Source: Actinomycetospora endophytica (GTDB lineage: Bacteria; Actinomycetota; Actinomycetes; Mycobacteriales; Pseudonocardiaceae). From it: a DNA stretch of 64,000 nucleotides. Where the stretch lies: assembly GCF_021026375.1 (NCBI RefSeq), contig NZ_JAJNDB010000001.1, forward strand, positions 930,001 to 994,000, in the 5' to 3' direction. The translations under genes were made by a program, and so were the position numbers. A model generated the notes under the pieces. It made no database searches. It was not told the origin of the DNA and saw only the letters and a list, made by a program, of their open reading frames with translations. Positions 1 through 7,013 of the stretch are shown here, in pieces (position 1 is the stretch's first letter; each line of letters starts with the position of its first letter).

Positions 1-947
1 GCGGCGCCGTCGACGGTGCTCGCGGGCACCACCACGACCTCCACCCGGGGATCGGCGAGCAGCCGCGAGACCGGGCGGTGCAGCGTCGGGCGACCGAGGA
101 CGACGACCCGCGCCGGCAGCAGCTCCGGCGCGGACCCGGCCAGCGCGGCGTCGAGCAGCCGCGTCCCGGCCCGCAGCCCGCGTCCCCACAACGGCGAGGT
201 CGGCTCGGCGATCACCGGGACCCCGGCCGGGATCCCGTCCGGGGCGGCGGCGCCGTGGCCGGCGACGACGAGCGTCGGGACCGCGGCGGCGAGGTCGAGC
301 GTGCCGACGCGCGGGACGTGCGGGGCGACGCGGGTCCAGGGGCCGCCGTCGGGACGTCCGGCAGCCCACGACGGCAGGCCGGCGGCATCGTCGTCGTCGG
401 GCACCAGCGGCTCGCGCAGCGGGACGTCGACCTGGACCGGCCCGGGGTCACCGGTGCTGGTGCCCGCGGCACGGTCGAGCGCGCGGCAGACCGCGGCGCG
501 CCACCCGTCGGCGGTCCTGGCGCGCTCGTCCGCCAACGGCAGCACGACGCCGGCCCGGACCGCGCCGCCGAACAGGCCGACCTGGTCGACGGTCTGGTTG
601 GCGCCGGTCCCGACCAGCTCCAGCGGTCGGTCGGCGCTCACCACAACGAGCGGCACGCCGGCGTGGGAGGCCTCGAGCACCGCCGGGTGCAGGTTGGCGA
701 CCGCGGTCCCGGAAGTGACGACGACGGGCACCGGCCGCCCCGACCGGGCCGCCAGGCCCACCGCGAGGAACCCGGCCGACCGCTCGTCGATGCGCACGTG
801 CAGGCGCAGGCGCCCCTCGGCGTCGGCGGCGTGCAGCGCGAGCAGCAGCGGCGCGTTGCGCGAGCCCGGGCACGCCACGGCCTCGCGGACCCCGCCACGG
901 ATCCATTCGTCGACGACCACGCGAGCCTGCACCGACGACGGGTTCAC
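1..947 (-). CDS. menD: MenD, SEPHCHC synthase (partial, C-terminus beyond window)
   Basis: ThDP-dependent enzyme of menaquinone synthesis that joins isochorismate and 2-oxoglutarate (2-succinyl-5-enolpyruvyl-6-hydroxy-3-cyclohexene-1-carboxylate synthase). About 315 codons are present. The N-terminus carries PGSRNAPL (residues 27-34), then RIDERSAGF with the expected ThDP glutamate, SGTAVANLHPAVLEA, and a GTGANQTVDQVGLFG stretch, all typical of actinobacterial MenD. I chose the GTG at 947 because it gives MNPSSVQARVVVDEWIRGG, matching the known start of the mycobacterial protein; an in-frame ATG lies 17 codons upstream at 998. The gene runs off the left edge, so the C-terminal cofactor domain cannot be judged. 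menA lies 1.5 kb away on the opposite strand. The 948-1183 gap to the divergent gene would hold both promoters; I see no clear operator. Confidence 0.93.
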   Translation of the reverse strand, partial: MNPSSVQARVVVDEWIRGGVREAVACPGSRNAPLLLALHAADAEGRLRLHVRIDERSAGFLAVGLAARSGRPVPVVVTSGTAVANLHPAVLEASHAGVPLVVVSADRPLELVGTGANQTVDQVGLFGGAVRAGVVLPLADERARTADGWRAAVCRALDRAAGTSTGDPGPVQVDVPLREPLVPDDDDAAGLPSWAAGRPDGGPWTRVAPHVPRVGTLDLAAAVPTLVVAGHGAAAPDGIPAGVPVIAEPTSPLWGRGLRAGTRLLDAALAGSAPELLPARVVVLGRPTLHRPVSRLLADPRVEVVVVPASTVDGA

Positions 948-1183
948 GGCGGGCGAGCGTAATGAGCAGGACGTCTTCCGGCCGCGTGAACCGGCCATCG
1001 TCACGTCACGGAGCCGGTTCGGACGGCCCGCCACGATCGCCACGGTCGGACACCCACGGCGATCGGCGACGTACCAGCAGGCGCGCCGATCGAGGCCAGG
1101 ACCACCAGGTCGAGTGACCCCCGTGTGGTTGGAGGGGCGCGTGGGGACGTATCGGAGGCCCGTCCGACGGGGTTGCCCCGGAC

Positions 1184-2473
1184 ATGCGCACCTGGTCCCG
1201 GCGCCGCCGCCCCGCGTCCACCCCGGTCGTGCTGTGGGTGCTCGCCGCGGCCGCCGTCCTGCTCCTCGCGACCGGGGTCGCCGCCACCGGAGCGTCCCCG
1301 GACGACCCCGGCGTCGTCACCCCCGGCACCGACGCCCAGCGCTGGGACCCGCAGCTCGCGGGCAGCGCGGTCCGCGTCCAGGTCGACGGCGGGGCCGCCC
1401 GGCTCGCGAGCCCGCGCGACGGCGAGCCACCGCAGCGGGCGGGCAGTCTGCGCGGCGCCCAGCGGCAGGGCTTCCTCGACCTCGGCACGCACACCTTCGC
1501 GCACCCCGTCGACCGCTTCGACGTGCCGGTGACGGCCGAGAGGCCGCCGGGCACGTCGATCATCGCGGAGGTGCGCGGCCGCGACGACGCCGGGCGCTGG
1601 ACGGAGTGGGTGCCGTCCGCTCCGGGCGCACCCGCCGTCCTGCCGGCCCCGAGCCGGACCGTGGCCCTGCGGCTGACCCTCACCGCCCCGGGCACCGCCG
1701 CCGGGCCGACGGTGCGCTCGGCCTCGGTCCACGCCGACCGTCGCGTCGGCGCGCAGCGCGAGCTGACGCCGCGGGCGTCCTACAAGGTGTTCGCCACCCG
1801 GGAGGGCCTCACCGGCGGCACGACCTCCAACGGCCACGTGATCACCGAGAACGACCAGTTCGTCGCCCTGCCCTCCCGCGGCGCCCTCGACGCCGACGGC
1901 AAGGGCGACTACAGCGTGCGGATGTGCACCGACGCCGGGCGCTGCGCCATCGTCCCGGTCTGGGACGTCGGGCCGTGGAACACCGACGACGACTACTGGA
2001 ACCCCGCCCCGCCGCGCACCACCTACACCGATCTGCCCCAGGGCATGCCGCAGGCCCAGGCCGCCTTCCAGAACAAGTACAACGACGGCGACGACGGGCT
2101 CGGGCGCACGGTGAAGAACCCGGCGGGCATCGACGTGGCGGACGGCACGTTCCACGCCCTCGGACTCGGCGACAACTCGTTCGTCACCGTCGACTACCTC
2201 TGGACCGGCCGGGCGGGCGAGTCCCCCACCGACGTGCACCTGGCCACCGCCGACAGCCCGGACAACCCGGTGACCATCCGCTCCACGCCCGCGAACGGCG
2301 GTGACGACAAGGGCCTGGTCGGCAACGACGCCCAGGTCGACGTGCAGTGCCACGTCGCGGGCGACTCGGTGACCGGTAGCCACGGCACCAGCACCGACTG
2401 GCTGCGCATCGACACCGACAAGTACGTCCCGGCCGCCTGGATGGTGCCGACCAACCAGGCACCCGACTGCTGA
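1184..2473 (+). CDS. Secreted/membrane-anchored protein with barrel-like and SH3-like segments
   Basis: 429 residues. A short basic N-terminus is followed by one hydrophobic segment (about residues 13-33), so it is exported or anchored outside the membrane. Residues about 45-190 form a beta-rich region of unknown class. The middle has YKVFATREGLTGGTTSNGHVI and VRMCTDAGRCAIVPVWDVGPWN (two cysteines; the VPVWDVGPWN signature recalls RlpA/3D-type double-psi barrels). The end, from about residue 385, contains WLRIDTDKYVPAAWM, resembling a bacterial SH3-like cell-wall module. No catalytic site is obvious. A wall-associated protein is the best inference. It ends 27 bases before menA and may be cotranscribed. 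The start ATG has only a weak ribosome site. Confidence 0.8.
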   Translation: MRTWSRRRRPASTPVVLWVLAAAAVLLLATGVAATGASPDDPGVVTPGTDAQRWDPQLAGSAVRVQVDGGAARLASPRDGEPPQRAGSLRGAQRQGFLDLGTHTFAHPVDRFDVPVTAERPPGTSIIAEVRGRDDAGRWTEWVPSAPGAPAVLPAPSRTVALRLTLTAPGTAAGPTVRSASVHADRRVGAQRELTPRASYKVFATREGLTGGTTSNGHVITENDQFVALPSRGALDADGKGDYSVRMCTDAGRCAIVPVWDVGPWNTDDDYWNPAPPRTTYTDLPQGMPQAQAAFQNKYNDGDDGLGRTVKNPAGIDVADGTFHALGLGDNSFVTVDYLWTGRAGESPTDVHLATADSPDNPVTIRSTPANGGDDKGLVGNDAQVDVQCHVAGDSVTGSHGTSTDWLRIDTDKYVPAAWMVPTNQAPDC

Positions 2474-2500
2474 GCGGCGCGCTGGCTAGTCTCCCTGCAC

Positions 2501-3379
2501 ATGGCCACCGTGGCGGAATGGGTCGAGGGCGCGCGGCCCCGCACGCTCCCCAACGCGATCGCCCCCGTCGTCGCCGGCACCGGCGCGGCCGCCAGCGGGG
2601 ACGCCGTGAGCCCCGTGGCGGCCGTCCTCGCGCTGCTCGTCGCGGTCGGGATGGTCGTCGGCGTCAACTTCGCCAACGACTACTCCGACGGCGTCCGCGG
2701 CACCGACGACGAACGGGTCGGCCCGATGCGCCTCGTCGGATCCCGCGCGGCGACCCCGGGCGCGGTGCGGAAGGCGGCCTTCGTCTCGCTCGGGATCGGG
2801 GCGCTGGCCGGGATCGCGCTGCTCGCGGTGAGCGGCGCCTGGTGGCTGCTGCTGGTGGGCCTGATCTGCCTGGCCGGCGCGTGGTTCTACACCGGCGGGT
2901 CGAGCCCCTACGGCTACCGCGGCATGGGCGAGATCGCGGTGTTCCTGTTCTTCGGCCCGGTCGCGGTGCTCGGCACCGAGTACACCCAGTCCGGCCGGGT
3001 GAGCGGGCTCGGGATCGGGACGTCGATCGGGATCGGGCTGCTCTCCTGCGCCGTGCTCGTCGCCAACAACCTGCGCGACGTCCCCTCGGACGCCCTCGTC
3101 GGTAAACGGACCTTGGCCGTCCTGCTCGGCGAGCGCGACACCCGGGTGCTCTACGCGGCCCTCGTCGTCATCCCGCTGGGCATGAGCCTGGTGCTGAGCC
3201 TCCGCGCCCCGTGGGCGTTGCTGGGGCTGCTCGCACTGGTGGTGCTGATCCCCGCGCTGCGCCGGGTCCTCGGTGGGGCGCGGGGGACGTCGCTGATCCC
3301 GGTGCTGCGCGACACCGGGGTGGCGCTGCTCGTCTGGGCCGTCGGTACGGCGATCGGTCTGGCCCTGGTGGTGGGCTAG
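2501..3379 (+). CDS. menA: MenA, 1,4-dihydroxy-2-naphthoate polyprenyltransferase
   Basis: Integral membrane prenyltransferase of the UbiA superfamily that attaches a polyprenyl chain to 1,4-dihydroxy-2-naphthoate, giving demethylmenaquinone. 292 residues with about eight membrane segments, the usual length. The first Asp-rich motif is NFANDYSDG (residues 56-64) and the second region holds NNLRDVPSD in a cytoplasmic loop; both chelate Mg-diphosphate in this family. The opening [13 protein letters not shown] is typical of actinobacterial MenA. It lies near menD, as in mycobacteria, and its 3' end is convergent with the DUF4229 gene only 4 bases away, another arrangement seen in relatives. Confidence 0.95.
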   Translation: MATVAEWVEGARPRTLPNAIAPVVAGTGAAASGDAVSPVAAVLALLVAVGMVVGVNFANDYSDGVRGTDDERVGPMRLVGSRAATPGAVRKAAFVSLGIGALAGIALLAVSGAWWLLLVGLICLAGAWFYTGGSSPYGYRGMGEIAVFLFFGPVAVLGTEYTQSGRVSGLGIGTSIGIGLLSCAVLVANNLRDVPSDALVGKRTLAVLLGERDTRVLYAALVVIPLGMSLVLSLRAPWALLGLLALVVLIPALRRVLGGARGTSLIPVLRDTGVALLVWAVGTAIGLALVVG

Positions 3380-3383
3380 CCGG

Positions 3384-3824
3384 TCAGTCCTCCGGCGCCG
3401 GCCGGTCCGCCGGCGGCGGGGCGTCGCCGCGCAGCTCGGCTCGCAGCCGCTCCTTCTGCGCGCGGCGGGTGGCGGTGGCGGCCGCGAGCTCCCGGTTGAG
3501 CCGGGTGCGCAGCGGCCGGAAGAGCACCAGCGAGAGCGGCAGGGCCACCACCAGCGCGATGAGGAGCGCGATCAGCAGCGGCAGTCCGACGAGCATCAGG
3601 ACACCGGCGATGACCGCGACGAGCACCACGCGCGCGGCGACGTAGACGGTGATGGCGAGCGCGAGCGAGCGGCCGTTCCCGGGCTCGGGCGCGGGCGGCG
3701 GCGCGTCGGGTCCGGGCGACCGCGCGTCAGCTCCGGGCGACCGCGCGTCCGCTCCGGCCGATGACGCGGTGGCTTCGGACGACGGCGCTCCGGAGCCGGT
3801 CGACGGGGATCCAGCGGGTTCCAC
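3384..3824 (-). CDS. DUF4229 membrane protein
   Basis: 146 residues. The first ~50 residues are Ser/Ala/Pro-rich and contain short repeats (ADARSPG three times in variant form). Two hydrophobic segments follow (about 57-77 and 79-100), then a basic, helical tail rich in Arg, Ala and Glu. The FRPLRTRLNRELA region after the second helix is characteristic of the DUF4229 family, which is commonly found beside menA in actinobacteria. Function unknown; the position suggests a link with menaquinone or membrane homeostasis, but that is only context. It is divergent from the bldC-type gene; the 225-base gap between them (3825-4048) should hold both promoters and shows no other gene. Confidence 0.8.
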   Translation of the reverse strand: MEPAGSPSTGSGAPSSEATASSAGADARSPGADARSPGPDAPPPAPEPGNGRSLALAITVYVAARVVLVAVIAGVLMLVGLPLLIALLIALVVALPLSLVLFRPLRTRLNRELAAATATRRAQKERLRAELRGDAPPPADRPAPED

Positions 3825-4048
3825 GGAGCCCAGGGTAGGCGCCCGGTCACGAGCCCCGACACGACCCGATCGTCCGATTCCTGCCTTTATGAACCTTTTA
3901 CCTCCGCACTAGCGTTCGAGTACGTGAGGGGTCCGGTGTCACGATTCGACCCAGAACGTCTGCTCCGCCCCGCGTCGCGGCCTCACCGACCACGCGCCCG
4001 GCGACAGAGTCCCTCGTAGTCGGGCCATCGGGCCCGAGGAGGTGCCGC

Positions 4049-4252
4049 ATGACCGTCGCACCCGAAGCGACCGAGCGTCTCATGACCCCCGGTGAAGTCG
4101 CCGCAATGTTCCGCGTCGACCCGAAGACCGTCACCCGCTGGGCGGCAGCCGGCCGCATCGGCTCGATCCGTACGCCGGGCGGGCACCGCCGCTTCCGCGA
4201 GTCCGAGGTGCGCACCCTGCTCGACGGTCTCACCAGCGAGGCTCACGACTAG
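4049..4252 (+). CDS. bldC: BldC-family MerR-like DNA-binding protein
   Basis: 67-residue protein made almost wholly of one MerR-type helix-turn-helix: LMTPGEVAAMFRVDPKTVTRW at residues 11-31 followed by the wing AGRIGSIRTPGGHRRFRESEV. This is the size and sequence pattern of BldC of Streptomyces, a small developmental regulator that binds DNA cooperatively as head-to-tail oligomers on direct repeats. There is no effector domain. A good ribosome site (gaggag) precedes the ATG. It is monocistronic: a strong terminator follows 9 bases after the stop codon. A second BldC/excisionase-like protein is encoded at 31967-32191. Confidence 0.9.
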   Translation: MTVAPEATERLMTPGEVAAMFRVDPKTVTRWAAAGRIGSIRTPGGHRRFRESEVRTLLDGLTSEAHD

Positions 4253-4260
4253 CGCTCATC

Positions 4261-4308
4261 ACGACGAGGACCCGGCCGCGGCACCCGCGGCCGGGTCCTT
4301 TTCGTCGT
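4261..4308 (+). terminator. Intrinsic terminator of the bldC-type gene
   Basis: A 14-bp perfect GC stem (GGACCCGGCCGCGG, 4268-4281, with its complement at 4285-4298) closes a 3-base loop and is followed by TTTT. Outer arms ACGACGA/TCGTCGT can extend the stem. This is the only classic U-tract terminator I saw in the window. Confidence 0.9.
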
Positions 4309-4444
4309 TTCGGTCCGTTCGCCGTCACGGGCCGTCCACCCGGCGGACCTCGGTCGATCGATCCCCGGACACCTCCTTCGCCGGGTAGCGTGGGCCGGGC
4401 GAGCGATCGGCCGCCCCCATGGGCGTCCGGAGGAGGTGCGTGCC

Positions 4445-4708
4445 GTGCTGCTTTTCGTCGTCGCAGTGATGGTTCTGGTGGCGGTCGGAGTGCTGCTCTG
4501 GAAGGCCGTGTCCGCTCAGGCCCTCACCACGGGCTCGAGCACCTCCGAGGACGAGGCGCCGACCGGTCCCACGCGCACCCCCGGCGCCGGTCGCCCCCGC
4601 CGGACGCGCCCGATCGCCCCGGACGACGACCCGGAGTTCCTCCGCAGCCTCGACGAGCAGGTCAAGCGCGGACGGATCGACGGCCAGGACCCGTCGTCCG
4701 GCACCTGA
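4445..4708 (+). CDS. Small single-pass membrane protein
   Basis: 87 residues from the preferred GTG at 4445, which is 8 bases after ccggaggagg; an in-frame GTG at 4436 lies inside that ribosome site and is unlikely. One N-terminal hydrophobic helix (LLFVVAVMVLVAVGVLLW) is followed by a Thr/Pro/Arg-rich linker and an acidic then basic tail (DDDPEFLRSLDEQVKRGR). Function unknown. It sits alone between the bldC terminator and the TIGR04222/DUF692 operon. The conserved-looking tail suggests a real cytoplasmic contact surface. Confidence 0.7.
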   Translation: MLLFVVAVMVLVAVGVLLWKAVSAQALTTGSSTSEDEAPTGPTRTPGAGRPRRTRPIAPDDDPEFLRSLDEQVKRGRIDGQDPSSGT

Positions 4709-4737
4709 GTCTCACGCTCCGCTTCTGACGCCTCCCT

Positions 4738-4762
4738 CGGACTACTCCATCGGAGTGGTTCG
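4738..4762. promoter_or_regulatory. Imperfect palindrome upstream of the TIGR04222/DUF692 operon
   Basis: CGGACTACTCC-ATC-GGAGTGGTTCG: 11-base arms with two mismatches, 86 bases before the GTG of the TIGR04222 gene. The size and position fit a repressor operator or a terminator for the preceding small gene; there is no U-tract, so I favour an operator, with low certainty. Confidence 0.35.
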
Positions 4763-4848
4763 CTCTTGCTCTGGCCAGGCCTGACCGGCGATCGTTTCAC
4801 TCATCGTGATGACCATTCGGTCGTCCTCGTGCGAAACGGACGACCGCC

Positions 4849-5757
4849 GTGACTCCCACCTGGGGCATCTCCGGCCCGCTGTTCCTGCTGGTCTGGATCC
4901 CGCTCGCGATCGTCACGCTGCTGCTTCCGCGCCTGGTCCTGGTCGCGGCGCGACGGGGTCCGACCGCGCCACCGGACCGGACGCTGAGCCCCGAGCAGCT
5001 CGGTGCCCTGGCCGGCGGCCCCGACCGGGCGGTCGCGGCGAGCGTCGCGGGACTCGTCGAGAACGGTCGGCTGCGGGTCGACGACGAGCGCCGGTTGTGC
5101 GCCGTCGTCGCCGACGGTCGCCCCGCCCCCGAGGACGACCCGGCGCTGTCCGACCTCGACGTCGCGGTCCTGCACAGTGCCGAGTCCCCGACCTCGGGCC
5201 GGCAGGTCCTCGGCGCGATCGACCCCTGGTTCCGGGCACGGGATCTCGATGAGCAGCTCGTCGCGCGCGGGCTGCTCCGCGATCCGGCACAGATGCGCTC
5301 CCGCGCCCGCCGGGCGTGGATTCCGTTCGGGCTCGTCGTCGTCCTCGCCCTCGCCCGGCTCGCCGCCGGCCTCGGGCACGGAGCGTCCATCGGGTTCCTC
5401 GGGACCGTCCTGGTGATCGCCGTGATCCTGGCGCTGTGGGCCCGGCCGAAGTCCCATCGCGTGGTCACCCCGGCGGGCCGGGCGACGCTCGCCGCCGCGC
5501 GCGAGTCCGCGGGCCGGCCGGTGTCGGCCGCAGCCGGTCACCGGACCGCGCTCGTCGTCGGGGCCGGGGTCCTCGTCGCCCTCGGTGGGCTCGCCGCGTT
5601 CCCGGACCCGGCGACGGCGGCGCTCCTGGTCCCACCGGCCTTCTCCGGCGGCGGTTCCGACGGTGGGTTCGACGGCGGGTCGTCCTGCGGCTCGTCGTGC
5701 GGTTCCTCCTGCGGCGGCGGCTCGTCCTGCGGCGGGGGCGGAGGGTGCGGCGGATGA
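4849..5757 (+). CDS. TIGR04222-type membrane protein with Cys/Gly/Ser tail
   Basis: 302 residues. One N-terminal membrane helix (about 6-28), a cytoplasmic segment, then three further hydrophobic stretches (roughly 157-176, 181-198 and 232-250). The last 30 residues are a low-complexity tail of Ser, Cys and Gly, with cysteines at 280, 284, 288, 294 and 300 in SSCG-type repeats, ending right at the C-terminus. This architecture is that of the TIGR04222 family. The stop codon overlaps the ATG of the DUF692 gene (ATGA), so the two are translationally coupled. DUF692 enzymes are multinuclear iron oxygenases that act on Cys, Asn or C-terminal residues of peptides (MbnB, TglH, ChrH), so the tail is an attractive substrate. 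That is inference; metal binding by the tail itself is an alternative. Confidence 0.85.
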   Translation: MTPTWGISGPLFLLVWIPLAIVTLLLPRLVLVAARRGPTAPPDRTLSPEQLGALAGGPDRAVAASVAGLVENGRLRVDDERRLCAVVADGRPAPEDDPALSDLDVAVLHSAESPTSGRQVLGAIDPWFRARDLDEQLVARGLLRDPAQMRSRARRAWIPFGLVVVLALARLAAGLGHGASIGFLGTVLVIAVILALWARPKSHRVVTPAGRATLAAARESAGRPVSAAAGHRTALVVGAGVLVALGGLAAFPDPATAALLVPPAFSGGGSDGGFDGGSSCGSSCGSSCGGGSSCGGGGGCGG

Positions 5758-6599
5758 CCGCGGGCCCGGACGGCGTCGGGATCGGCTGGCGTCCCGGCAT
5801 CGACCGCACCGTCGAGCGCCTGGTCGCCTCCGAGGCGGCGTCGTTCGTCGAGGTCGTCGCCGAGGACGTCCACCCGGCGTCGCCACCCGCCTCGCTGGGG
5901 CGGCTGCGGGCGGCAGGGGTCACCGTCGTGCCGCACGCGGTCTCGCTGTCGCTCGGCGGCGCGGAGCCGCTGCGCACCGACCGCGTAGACCATCTGGCGG
6001 CGGTCGCGACGGCGCTCGACGCCCCGCTGGTGAGCGACCACGTGTGCTTCGTGCGCGCGGGGGGCCTGGAGTCCGGGCACCTGCTGCCGGTGCCACGCAC
6101 CCGGGACGCCCTCGACGTGCTGGTGGCCAACGTCACCGAGGCGGCCACGCGGCTGCCGGTGCCGCTCGCGCTGGAGAACATCGCGGCTCTGCTCGACTGG
6201 CCGGACGCCGAGATGGGCGAGGGCGCGTTCCTGGCCGAGCTGTGTGAGCGCACCGGGGTCCGGCTCGTGCTCGACGTCGCCAACCTGCACGCCTGCGCGG
6301 TGAACCTCGGCCGGGACCCGGCCCGCGTGCTCGACGACCTGCCGCTGGAACGGGTGGCCTACGTCCACGCCGCGGGCGGGATCACCTCGCCCGACGGGCT
6401 CTACCACGACACCCACGCCCACCCGCTCACCGAACCGGTCCTCGAGCTGCTCGCCGACCTGGTGGGGCGGGCCGCGTCGTGCGGGACGCGGCCCGCGGTG
6501 ATGCTCGAGCGCGACGACCGCTTCCCGTCGGACGCGGACCTGGCCGCCGAGCTCGGGCTGTTGCGGCGGGCGCACGGGCGGGTCGGGGCCGTGGGATGA
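5754..6599 (+). CDS. DUF692 (MNIO-type) oxidative peptide-modifying enzyme
   Basis: 281 residues, the usual family length, with a TIM-barrel pattern. Conserved metal-site regions are visible: VPHAVSLSLGG, SDHVCFVRAGG, the Glu/Asn of LALENIAALLDWPD, VLDVANLHACAVN, AYVHAAGG, HDTHAHPL and VMLERDDRFP; these supply the His/Asp/Glu ligands used by MbnB and TglH for two or three irons. I start at the ATG overlapping the previous stop; an open frame extends upstream to 5316 but is antisense-like Arg-rich sequence. Family members oxidise cysteine or rearrange peptide backbones in ribosomal peptides. Its coupled neighbours are a Cys-tailed membrane protein and a small partner protein, matching the enzyme-partner arrangement of MNIO systems (for example TglH/TglI). 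Substrate assignment to the Cys tail is inferred. Confidence 0.9.
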   Translation: MTAGPDGVGIGWRPGIDRTVERLVASEAASFVEVVAEDVHPASPPASLGRLRAAGVTVVPHAVSLSLGGAEPLRTDRVDHLAAVATALDAPLVSDHVCFVRAGGLESGHLLPVPRTRDALDVLVANVTEAATRLPVPLALENIAALLDWPDAEMGEGAFLAELCERTGVRLVLDVANLHACAVNLGRDPARVLDDLPLERVAYVHAAGGITSPDGLYHDTHAHPLTEPVLELLADLVGRAASCGTRPAVMLERDDRFPSDADLAAELGLLRRAHGRVGAVG

Positions 6600-6928
6600 G
6601 CACCGTCGACGCGCGGGCCGACCTGGCGGCGCGGCAGGCGGCGCTGCTGGCGGCGCTCGTCGGGGCCGGGCCGGTGCCCGACGGGTTCGACGCCGGCCAG
6701 GTGCGCGCGGAGGCCGGGGCGTTGCGGGCCAAGCGGGTCCGCGTGCTCGTCCGGATCGTGGCGGCGATGCTCGACGACGCGCGCGAACCGGTCCCCGCCG
6801 ACCTGTCCGCGCGCCTGCGGGACTGGGTCATCGAGCACCCCCGCCGCACGGGCACCGGCTTCCACGACGACGCCCGGGCGTTCCTCGCGACCCGCCGTCG
6901 TCGGCGTCGGTGGCGCCGGTCGGCCTGA
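6596..6928 (+). CDS. Small partner protein of DUF692 operon (SCO6045-like)
   Basis: 110 residues from the ATG that overlaps the DUF692 stop (ATGA). Ala/Leu/Arg-rich and mainly helical: two helices in the first half (ARADLAARQAALLAALVG; QVRAEAGALRAKRVRVLVRIVAAML), then LRDWVIEHPRRTGTGFHDDARAFLA and a poly-Arg end. It resembles the short proteins that follow DUF692 genes in actinobacteria (SCO6045-like C-terminal domain). By analogy with MbnC, TglI and HvfC-type partners it may recognise the substrate or hold the enzyme; no catalytic residues are evident. The gene is the last of the operon and is followed 17 bases later by a double palindrome. Confidence 0.75.
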   Translation: MSTVDARADLAARQAALLAALVGAGPVPDGFDAGQVRAEAGALRAKRVRVLVRIVAAMLDDAREPVPADLSARLRDWVIEHPRRTGTGFHDDARAFLATRRRRRRWRRSA

Positions 6929-6944
6929 CGGGTGCGGCTCCGTT

Positions 6945-6997
6945 GTCAGCGATGCGGCGTTGCTGACGTCGAGCGTCAGCGATGCCGCATCGCTGAC
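6945..6997. repeat. Two tandem TCAGCGATG palindromes between convergent genes
   Basis: Copy A (6945-6967) has arms GTCAGCGATG / CGTTGCTGAC around CGG; copy B (6975-6997) has perfect 10-base arms GTCAGCGATG / CATCGCTGAC around CCG. They are joined by GTCGAGC, so GCTGAC-GTCGAGC-GTCAGC also pairs. The element lies between the stop codons of two convergent genes and could act as a bidirectional terminator; related copies occur at 29331, 48286 and 50267. Confidence 0.8.
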
Positions 6998-7013
6998 ATC
7001 GGCACGGGGGCGG

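Noticed and set aside
16-2304. Long plus-strand open frame across menD and the secreted protein gene
   Set aside because: Antisense to menD and out of frame with the secreted protein; composition is typical of shadow frames.
5316-5753. Upstream extension of the DUF692 reading frame
   Set aside because: It lies inside the TIGR04222 gene, is Arg-rich and unlike the family; the overlapping ATG at 5754 gives the normal length.
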